Source: Branchiostoma belcheri (lineage: Eukaryota > Chordata > Leptocardii > Amphioxiformes > Branchiostomatidae). Taken from it: DNA of 64,000 bases. Below are positions 47,200-64,000 of this stretch, piece after piece; position 1 is the first letter of the stretch; the number at the start of each line of letters is the position of its first letter. Where the stretch lies: NCBI RefSeq assembly GCF_001625305.1, contig NW_017802691.1, positions 351,872 through 415,871 on the forward strand, read 5' to 3'. The position numbers and the translations under genes are program-made. The notes beneath the pieces were generated by a model. It was not told the DNA's origin, searched no databases, and worked only from the letters and a program-made list of their open reading frames with translations.

Positions 47200-48119
47200 C
47201 CTAAGATAATAACCAGAGACACCCCCGCTGGATAGAGGTCGTACCCTAAATTTAGATACGCCCAGTGCACATTGGTTGCCGTACAACTGCTTGCAGCACG
47301 CCGTGGTCGTGGTGGTCGTTCCCAGTTTATGTGCTGTGAGTGGCAGCCGTAGCAACCGGCAATTTGGCAGGGTGGCAGGCTGGGTGACGTCGTGGTTACA
47401 GCTATTGTTCTGGGGGTGTTTCTCTGCTACCATTAATAGCATCGGCCTTTCGGTTGCATTAAATACGGATAATGATGTAATATAATAGGTGCGATAAAGA
47501 TAGCTAATCCGTCTAAAAATAGTATGAAGTAACCAAAAGTTAAAATTAAAAGTCAATTATCTTTTTTACATCATATAAATCTTTGCACGTATACGTAGTC
47601 GTATCTGAACTTATTTACTGAAGTTTGCAAGGTGGGCTAGATTGGTACATTCATTGTAAACCTCTTCAAAAGGCATAACTAATAATATTGTTACATACAA
47701 AGATATCGTGCATACTCTCATTGTAAGAAAAGTATTGTCAGCCTTTAAATTTTAATTAAGGTTTTGTTTTCATTGGACCGTAGTAGTAAATATCATACTT
47801 GCGTCAGGTTTTGTTAAAACAAGACCGACTTCCTTTTAAAACAAATTCCAAATCCTATCAATTTGCATTTCTTCCAAAGAGATAAAAAGAAAGATTATAT
47901 GATGTCTGACAAAACATAACATTCTGAGAATATACTACGCACGACGTCATTCATAAGTGTCGAGGCCCAACTTGTTGCAGTTTATGGCTTAAACGCCAGA
48001 TGTCGCTATTGAGCGGACATTGACCCGGTAGTGGATATATTTCGAAGTCTATTCAAAACATAATTTATAAATGTAAAAAAATTCATATCTCTCGGAAGCT
48101 ATCAACTACACTTTTTTAG
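47200..48119. other. Divergent intergenic region between paralogue 3 and STRAP
   Basis: No gene recognised. It probably contains upstream control sequence for both genes; no repeat family is identified. Confidence 0.4.
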
Positions 48120-48215
48120 ATGAAAGTTTATCAAATTTCAGATTTCTTTCTCTCACTAGATCTTATGGTATGTTGCGAATCTGACGCTATGTTCAGTCAC
48201 TCTCACCCCCCTCCC

Positions 48216-48230
48216 CAAGATGGCCGCCAT
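48216..48230 (+). promoter_or_regulatory. YY1-like site overlapping the STRAP start codon
   Basis: CAAGATGGCCGCCAT matches the extended YY1 motif common at housekeeping promoters and also gives a strong start context. The STRAP start is its internal ATG. Confidence 0.5.
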
Positions 48231-51200
48231 TCGCCAGACTCCGCTAAGCTGCAGTGGCCACACCAGACCTGTGGTCAAACTCGCCTTCAGCCGGCTCACT
48301 CCGTACGGATACTTCCTCATCAGCGCCTGTAAAGGTACGGCCGGACGTCTAGTCCCGTGTTTTTAATGTCTTATAAGCGAAAATTGTAGACAAAAGGTGG
48401 ACGTGGGGAGGGGGGCATGAACATGTATGGGGCATGTGGCAAGCATGCTCGAAGTCTTTCGATCATGAACAGCTGTCATACTTGTCATAGATGTTAGAAT
48501 TCTACTGAATATTGCTATGATTAAGTAGTATAAATCTTTACTGTTATATATTGGTCTGCTTGTATTTTTCTTTGTTTAGAATAGATCTTATGGTATACTT
48601 TTGTAATGCCAAGTGCAATTAACCAGCCTGGTGAAACTGAAACTGTTTCCTTAGCCTCTACCAGTCTTTAGAAGCGGCTAGAAAGCGTAGAAAGCGGCCA
48701 AATAGACAGATAACATACCAGGGGAGTTGGTCCACTAAGGAGAACATTCAGGAGCAGCAAACTGTGGTCCTTTAGCAGACCAACTCTCCCAGCATGTCAT
48801 CTATCTGGCCAGTTTCTATTCTTTTTTAGTTGCTTCAAAAGCCTGGTAAAAGCTACTACTACTAGTACTAGTCTGTATCTGTATCAGTATAGCCAGTATA
48901 ACCGCTCTTCGGCGTAACACACCAGCTTCTGTATCAGTATAGCCGGCATAACCGCCCTTCGGCGTAACACACCAGCTTCTGTATCTGTATAGCCGGTATA
49001 ACCGCCCTTCGGCGTAACACACCAGCTTCTGTATCTGTATAGCCGGTATAACCGCCCTTCGGTGTAACACACCAGCTTCTGTATCTGTATAACCAGTATA
49101 ACCGCCCTTCGGCATAACACACCAGCTTCGCAGACACATGGCGCAGGCGGCAGCTACTAGCCATATCACACCGAATGACTTGTTACACTCAATAATAGTA
49201 TTTCCTGACTGTAAATGTGTAATGTTTCATCTGTCATAACCTGTTATATTCCAGATGGGAAGCCTATGTTACATCAGGGTGACATTGGGAGTACATGTTA
49301 TCCCTCTATTTGGCCAATTTCTACTCTTTACAGCCCTGAGCTACACGTACAGCCATTTACAAGCCTGATAGAGGCTACTATTTTCTGTTCAAAGGTAATG
49401 TTTCATCTGTCAATGTTCTAAATTCCAGATGGGAAGCCGATGTTACGTCAGGGTGACACTGGAGACTGGATCGGAACATTTCTCGGACACAAGGGCGCGG
49501 TCTGGGGAGCGACGCTAAACGACGACGCAACCAGAGCCGCTACCGGCGCCGCAGACTTTACTGCGTAAGACAGACTTCTTACAAACAAATAGATTAAACA
49601 CTAGTAGAGATGACCCTGTCTACGCAATAAGCTACAAGGAGTGGCTCACAACTTGGGAGAGAACTTCCTACCGAGATGAAAAGTCTACTCTACTCTACTC
49701 GTACTCTACTCTACTCTACGTACTCTACTCTACTCTACTCTACTCTACTCTACTCTACTCTACTCTACTCTACTCTAAACAATAGATATTTGACTCAAAC
49801 AGTTGTTATAAAATTTAGACTTAGAGCAGTCTTCTGTGCATTTATATTCTCTTAGAGTGTAATGTAATATATTAGTATGGGAAAGACCATATTATTGTTA
49901 TTATTTCTCCCTGCTGCCTAACCCATCAACCAATACATATTTGGTGGTAATTAGCTACACTTAGAAGGCTGAAGGCTATCTATTGAAAGTGTAAAATCAT
50001 TGTGTTTATCTATTTTTATGGTGTCTCTTACAGGAAAGTTTGGGACGCCGTGTCTGGGGAGGAAACTGCAACATTTTCACACAAGCACATCGTGAAGAGT
50101 GTGGACTTCTCTAAGGTACCATTTCTTACTTCTTCTCTTCCATCCATCCATCCATCAATCCAACCATTCATTCATCCATCCATCCATCCATCCATCCATC
50201 CCTCAATCCATATACCCACCCACCCACCCATCCCTCCCTCNNNNNNNNNNNNNNNNNNNNNNNNNNNNNNNNNNNNNNNNNNNNNNNNNNNNNNNNNNNN
50301 NNNNNNNNNNNNNNNNNNNNNNNNNNNNNNNNNNNNNNNNNNNNNNNNNNNNNNNNNNNNNNNNNNNNNNNNNNNNNNNNNNCATCCATATACCCATCTA
50401 TTCATCCATCCATCCATCCATCCATATACCCATCTATTCATCCATCCATCCATCCATCCATATACCCATCCATCCATCCATCCACCATCCATCCATCCAT
50501 CCATCCATCCATCCATCCATCCATCCATCCATCCATCCATCCATATAACAATATACCCAGATGTAACCGACAAATGTATGATGTTTAAACTTCACTATAT
50601 TTACAGCACTCCATCCCCCAAATGTGTTAATGAATCCTCCCCACCTTAGGGTCCATCTGCTGTGTATATAAGTGATCCATCCCTTGCCTCTCCCCTATCT
50701 TTAGGACAGCAGCCAACTGTTAACAGGAGGAAACGAGAAACTGTTGAAGATTTTTGACCTGAACAAGCCAGAGGCAGACCCTGTGGTGTTCACTGGTCAC
50801 ACTAACTACGTAAAGGATGCTCTGTTTCTGCCTGATGGGAAACGATTGGTCAGCGGTGGCGATGACAAAACAGTCAGGTGTGATTGTAGCTTGTTTTTCT
50901 CATGTTGTGATACACTGAAGTATATTCTCTTGAGTACATAGTATATAGCAAAGCTGCATTGTACTACTAGTAGTTGCTACTCCTAATTATCATGCTTCAC
51001 CTCATTTGAGGATGACAAAAGAAGATTAGAAGTTAGATGTTTTAATATATTACAGTTCGGCTTTCAATCATACAATGTATGTTGCTAAGTACTAGAGGGA
51101 AGGGGGGCAAAAGATTAATCATTTGTTAGCGGTAATAATAAGTTCACGGTACAGAAGTAACTGTACTAATCTAACTTCATCATTTAATACATATATATGT

Positions 51201-54149
51201 TATGATGGAACATTTCACATTGCTATGATAGCATGACATGTTTTCTCTTCTGTATAGCATTATGTATTAACCTAGATAAACAGATACAGAGTCAGGGCAT
51301 GATACATTGTACATTGTACCTATATTGTGTATGTCTTATATTTCCCAGAATGTGGGATGTGGCCTCACAAACTGAGGTGAAGAAGCTGGAGTTTGACAGT
51401 ATCGTGACGGACATGTCCCTTACCAAGGACGGATCCATCCTCGTGGTCACCAACGGGAGAACTGTCAGCTTCTTCAACGCAGACAGGTACAGAAATCACC
51501 TGTCTTTCCTGGACAATACTTCTAGACTCCGGGCTATGTACAATGGGAGTATAAGATATTTTAGCCATGCCTTAAAGTACCTGGAGTTATCAACCAAGGA
51601 TTGAGGTGTTCAAGAATTCATTCTTTCCTAGAACTATCACAGAGTGGAACTCGCTGTCACCAAGTACAGTAGGGGCTTTATCAGTAGATAGCTTTAAACA
51701 ATATTTAGAGTTAGATGTTCAAGGGTTAGGTGTAACAAGTCGATCGGTGTAATGTAGCCAGCTGCCGCCGAGCCTTGTGCCTGCAAAGCTGGTGTGTTAC
51801 GCCGAAAGGCAGTTATACCGGCTATACAGATCAGATATTTTGTGGTAGATCACTGAATACCATAGACTCAATACCTACTGTATATTTCCATATTTTTGTG
51901 GAGACTAATTTTACAGTAGGAAGGGAAAGGAGGTTGTTTGAAGAAACATGAATAATGAGTTAATATACTAGTACTTGAGTGTAAGTCAGTTCAGATACAG
52001 TACCAGTACATAGCTTTAGGTGTCTAAATCTGGAATTTTGGATCTGTACCTACAGGATTTTTGCAGTAATGTATCAGTACTTAGTACTGTATACTCATAC
52101 TAGGCTCTATTTGTTCTATCTAAGCTAAGCTCTATCTAGGTGTATCTGTACTTGATATTACATTTTGTCATGCAGCCCTAAGTCTCCTCCTAACATTTCT
52201 CCCCTGAACTTCCTACAGTTTAGAGAAGCTGAAGTCATACAGTACACCGTCTCATGTGTACTCTGCTTCACTGAACGAAGACAAGGGCTCCTATGTCATC
52301 GGTGGAGAGGACTTCAAACTCTACAAGTTTGACTACGAAACTGGCTCAGAACTGGGTAAGATTGTAGTGTATTAGATTTTTAAGTCTAGTTTTAAATGCC
52401 ATGATGACACCAAAATGCTACCTACAATGTATGTTGGTGTCAAATTATCTGGCATTATTGTATTATAGTAAGTCAACAAAGTTGCAATCATATGATGGTT
52501 TTACATGTATACATGTACAAGTTTACATCAAATATACATCCAAAATCAAACTATAAAAAAATCATTCTTCAAACTCAAGACTTTCCTCTCAACTTCCCTC
52601 TTTTTAGATATTAAAACTTGTCACTGCTGGTTATGGCTTTTTAAAAAATTTAACCAATATCAAATGTAGAATTTCACCCATACTAGGTTATGTCGACAAG
52701 TCACGATGAAAATGCAATTCTCTTCCCATAGAATCCTACAAGGGTCACTTCGGGCCGGTCCACTGCGTCCGTTTCTCTCCTGACGGAGAGTTGTACGCCA
52801 GCGGGTCGGAGGACGGCACGCTGCGACTGTGGCAGACCAACGTCGGCACCACTTACGGACTCTGGAAGTGTGTCTTACCGGAGGACGCCATCGAAGAAAC
52901 TAACAACGGAGGTGGGAGGAATGGTTTCATGTCGAAGAGTGGTTCAGTTCTTTGAGATGACAAGAAATTTGTCTTAAAGAGCTTAGCCTGGAGTCCAGTC
53001 ATTTTTTTTTACCTTTAGTTCACTTTTCCAACAATGAATTCATTACAGAACTAGAAAGGCCAATATTTGCTTTGGAGCAAATATAGCGATGGGTTCACCA
53101 CATTTTACCACATGGCAGGGAAAGAATGAGAAACACAAGGGAAAACAATGCTTTACATTGATATAACTATAGTATGAAGTAACATACAACTAAGACTACA
53201 ACAGTTGGATAGCTATTCCCTACATTATTGGTTAGGATTGCATAATGCAAACTGTTGATTTTCAAGATAAAAAGAAGCGTTCATAGCCCGCATTCCAATG
53301 CTGGAGCAGGAAAGCTTAAAATACCTACCAAAACACTTGAATACAGACATACTGTCAGTATGGCATGGCTCTGTGCAGGTGTAAATGAAGTTAAGCCAGT
53401 TAAATCCCAACAGCCAATCAGCAAGGAGAATAGAGGAAAGCTGCATGCCTATTGGTTGATGCCTTGCATGCCATTGTGATGACTCATGTCCAAATGTGGT
53501 AAACACTGCACACTTACACAGTGATACATTAGCTATTACACAGCCAAAAAACTCAAATAAAACCATTCTAAAAGCCTGTATCACAATAATTTAAAAAACG
53601 CCTAGGGGTATTTGCCCACTGTACCTCCATACCAAATTTCAGGACCTTAGGCCCTAAAATGAAGAAGCTGAATCCATTTAAAGATATGGCAGGAGGAGAA
53701 GGAGGAGGAGGAGAAGAAGAAGAAGAAACATCAGAAAAAGCAATATGGTTTCACCACACCACTTCGTGGTGTGGTGAACCCATAATAAAGCGAACAAGAC
53801 TAGAATCTAGGCTATTAAGAACACATGCAAATCTTTAATGGATTAACACTTGCAGTATTGTGGTAGACTCAATACCATACAAGAGAGATAGATAGACATG
53901 TATAGATATAGGTATGTATAGAATATAGATACATGGGTATATGTATATTATATACCCATGTATCTGTAGCAGTGCCTGTAACTTAAACTATTCAAAATTC
54001 TGGGCTGCAGAGAATAGACTGGACTGCCAAGTATATACAATACATTCTTAGTGTCAATCTGTATTTCTTAAACATTATGTCACCAGTTTTAATACTCTTT
54101 CTTTGCTTTTTCAGGCAATGGCACAAATTCAGTGAAGACAGAAGGCTAG
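48220..54149 (+). CDS. STRAP: STRAP, serine-threonine kinase receptor-associated WD40 protein
   Basis: Eight exons: 48220-48334, 49429-49564, 50034-50115, 50705-50877, 51349-51486, 52219-52355, 52732-52911 and 54115-54149. They join in frame to 331 residues. The product starts [20 protein letters not shown], continues [37 protein letters not shown] and [13 protein letters not shown], and includes [33 protein letters not shown] and [15 protein letters not shown]. All match vertebrate STRAP closely. STRAP is a seven-bladed beta propeller that assembles the SMN complex with SMN and gemins and modulates TGF-beta receptor/Smad7 signalling. Human STRAP has 350 residues; the difference is mostly a shorter acidic C-terminal tail, because the last exon encodes only about 11 residues. 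Introns hold a MITE, two LINE tails and a microsatellite with an assembly gap, all outside the exons. Confidence 0.96.
48652..48855. mobile_element. MITE family A copy in STRAP intron 1
   Basis: TAGCCTCTACCAGTCTTTAG to GCCTGGTAAAAGCTA with inverted AGAAAGCGGCCAAATAGACA arms. Diverged. Confidence 0.75.
48870..49193 (-). mobile_element. LINE 3' tail: five 50-bp units plus 3' UTR
   Basis: On the minus strand a short 3' UTR (AGCTGCCGCCTGCGCCATGT) is followed by five tandem 50-bp units with TGGTGTGTTACGCCGAAGGG. This is the same tail as at 31.6 kb but with the ORF end missing. Confidence 0.85.
49215..49394 (+). pseudogene. Partial duplicate of the STRAP exon 2 start
   Basis: 49,215-49,288 repeats the true intron end and exon start (TAATGTTTCATCTGTCA, then CCAGATGGGAAGCC, TATGTTACATCAGGGTGACA). 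The true version is at 49,395-49,465. It decodes as [18 protein letters not shown] family A piece (49,294-49,378) follows, and the frame stays open to AAAG/GTAATG at 49,394, a plausible donor. Inclusion of 49,255-49,394 (140 nt) would shift the STRAP frame, so this is a decoy rather than a working exon. Confidence 0.75.
49684..49778 (+). repeat. CTACT pentanucleotide microsatellite
   Basis: About 18 units with a few interruptions, in STRAP intron 2. Confidence 0.95.
50138..50545 (+). repeat. CATC microsatellite with a 142-N assembly gap
   Basis: CATC units with CATATACC interruptions lie on both sides of N at 50,241-50,382, in STRAP intron 3. The gap is therefore probably more of the same repeat, of unknown true length. 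Confidence 0.95.
51563..51835 (+). mobile_element. LINE 3' end in STRAP intron 5
   Basis: One frame reads [20 protein letters not shown] and [19 protein letters not shown], close to the minus-strand LINE at 32 kb. A 3' UTR and about one 50-bp tail unit (GGTGTGTTACGCCGAAAGGC onward) follow. It is 5'-truncated and only 77 bp from the exon 5 donor. Confidence 0.85.
53040..53785. repeat. Unclassified repeat with GGTTCACCACA ends
   Basis: GGCCAATATTTGCTTTGGAG and GATGGGTTCACCACATTT start the block. At the right are a GTACCTCCATACCAAATTTC...GGACCTTAGGCC segment, a GGAGGAG/GAAGAA tract and a perfect palindrome at 53,750-53,778 (TTCACCACACCACTTCGTGG onward). It fills most of STRAP intron 7 together with about 300 bp of unassigned sequence. 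Confidence 0.5.
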
Positions 54150-54984
54150 AGATGGGGGAAACTGTTTTGGTCCTATTTATTTCCAAACATAACAAGAAAG
54201 ACTGGACAAACAAGGAGGAAAGAACTTCAGAAAGACGCCTTGTCTTTTAAATGATAACCAAGAAGGAAAAAAAGAGCTGTTTTTGCACATGCAGAGAATA
54301 TATGCTGGATACTGTGATGTGTAAGTGTTAGGAAAAAGCCAAGTGTGTGCTGGCCAAATTATGGTCAAAGCTGCGATAATGACCACATCTGTATAAGGAC
54401 TGCAAAGGGTATAATCATTATATCTTAACATTAGTTTATATTTCATCAAGAATGTCAATATTTAGACATTGTGCAAAAAATCCCCCATGCATATCTACAT
54501 ATACACATTAAAATCACACACAAAAAAGATTTTCAATGCAAAAATTGCACCAGCATTACGTATGCATTAAAATAGCATTATACATTGGAAGAGCTTAAAT
54601 TGTTTATGCCCTACTAAGTATTGCTAAAAGTGCAATGATGATAATATTGTAAATCTTTTTAAGTTCAAAGAGACCAAATTTCACTATAGTAAAAAAAGAG
54701 GACATTTGCAGTATTTAAAGTTCTGTTGCCAAGAGAGCCTGTTATTTGCAATGTAAGGATTTCTAAGGTCACTGCAAAGCACTTACCATGAAACCAACAA
54801 AAATGTTACAGTACAGTACAGAACCAAGACTTTTCTGTGCCAAGATTAACATTGGTTAAAAAAAAGAATGCTGTTCCAGGTAACTTTATGGTAAACCCAG
54901 CCCTTCCCAAGGGAGTATATAAATGTTCACTATTTCTTTATGGATTTGTTTATTTAGGACTCCTATCATGTAACCTGTATCTTT

Positions 54985-55079
54985 TTGTCTGACCCTGACA
55001 TCTCTCCCTCATGACCTTTATGAAAAGTGGCCTGCAGGGCGATTTGTGTATTTCTTGAGTAAACAAAAGCTCAAATAAA
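54985..55079 (+). terminator. STRAP 3' UTR end with repeat segment and polyadenylation signal
   Basis: AATAAA at 55,074-55,079 is followed by GU-containing sequence. It predicts a 3' UTR of about 950 bases. The preceding segment (TGACCCTGACATCTCTCCCT, then CTGCAGGGCGATTT) is a diverged copy of 12,781-12,835, so the 3' UTR end includes a dispersed repeat. Confidence 0.6.
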
Positions 55080-55352
55080 CAACTTCTGTACATTTGTGAT
55101 TTGCAATGCGTTTGTACTTAATGTGGTAGAGCTAATCCAGCAATATATGTAAGTTAATGAAGTCACTTTTTTTCGGCCATCGTCTTGAGATTACAGATAA
55201 TTTGCCATAAAATTACGGTCATTTAATGCCCTATTTGTCCGCACCTCGATATAATACAAACCGGCAAGAAAGCGAAACGCCCCTGCAGCACTGCATCTGC
55301 TTTTGTTTACGTTCTTAAGGCTGTGAACTTTGAACTTCCGTATTTGCTGCGT

Positions 55353-55363
55353 CCGCCATCTTG
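55353..55363 (-). promoter_or_regulatory. YY1-like site upstream of the death-fold kinase
   Basis: CCGCCATCTTG (minus strand CAAGATGGCGG) lies about 200 bp before the kinase start, in the ~480-bp gap after the STRAP polyadenylation signal. Confidence 0.45.
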
Positions 55364-55556
55364 AAAACTGCAGCGAAAGTACAAAAAGGTAACACAATTT
55401 TCCCACCTGGATTTTCGTCGTAATATTTTCAACAACGAGAACTTTTTTCCAAAGTGTAGGTGACAATTACTTGAGCTTCAAGCGACCAATTTCTTGATCT
55501 ATTTCTAACCTGGCGACTTGTTTAAGAAAGTGACATAGTTTCTAAGCTATGTCGCT

Positions 55557-63905
<8,349 letters not shown>

Positions 63906-63935
63906 CTGAAATATATTATGTCATTTGTTGTAGCC

Positions 63936-64000
63936 TAGCCTGGGTTCCAGACCCATAGCCAGGCGCACTGAGATATTTGTGTCCAGTGTGCTATGGGTCT
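63936..64000. mobile_element. Foldback element cut by the window end
   Basis: TAGCCTGGGTTCCAGACCCA, then TAG, pairs with CTATGGGTCT at the last bases. The right terminus is outside the window. It begins 31 bp after the kinase stop codon. Confidence 0.7.

Noticed and set aside
50002-50649. 215-codon His/Pro/Ser repeat open frame
   Set aside because: It is the CATC microsatellite and gap in STRAP intron 3. Only the first part (50,034-50,115) is real exon 3.

Overview
The window looks like nuclear DNA of a lancelet (Branchiostoma-type cephalochordate). I infer this from vertebrate-like but compact spliced genes with GT-AG introns, a very high load of short palindromic MITEs and microsatellites, a recognisable STRAP orthologue, and a kinase that mixes CARD and death domains in the way amphioxus innate-immunity and apoptosis genes are known to do. 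No organism name can be read directly from the sequence.

Layout. (1) 5.4-11.1 kb (minus), 35.5-41.2 kb (plus) and 45.2-47.1 kb (minus) hold three paralogous genes for small membrane-anchored SRPBCC/START-like proteins of 226, 227 and 214 residues. The first two have three coding exons and the third has four. (2) 11.2-35.5 kb is a 24 kb repeat-rich interval with no complete gene: foldback MITEs, two satellite blocks, minisatellites, tRNA-derived SINE pieces and LINE 3' ends. It also has one exon at 19,605-19,690 (minus) that reads like the C-terminus of a paraoxonase, and a GC-rich island at 22.4 kb that may be an exon. (3) 48.2-54.1 kb (plus) is STRAP, the seven-WD-repeat SMN-complex/TGF-beta adaptor, in eight coding exons. 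(4) 55.6-63.9 kb (plus) is an 18-exon gene whose spliced reading frame encodes CARD - death domain - death domain - death domain - linker - protein kinase (867 residues). It begins about 480 bp after the STRAP polyadenylation signal, in the same orientation.

The death-fold kinase is the most interesting gene. It joins a homotypic recruitment platform to a kinase with HQD and DLG in place of HRD and DFG. Its fourteen 5' exons are joined mostly by phase-1 introns, the signature of exon shuffling. The SRPBCC trio looks like a local family expansion, with an intron difference in one member.

Repeat biology is also notable. Several foldback elements start with TAGCCTGGG or TAGCCTCTACC, carry 8-10 bp target duplications, and have palindromic interiors that differ from copy to copy. 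LINE 3' ends carry tandem 50-bp units. No provirus or capsid-bearing element was recognised. All gene models were built by eye from reading frames, splice signals and protein resemblance; no database search was run.
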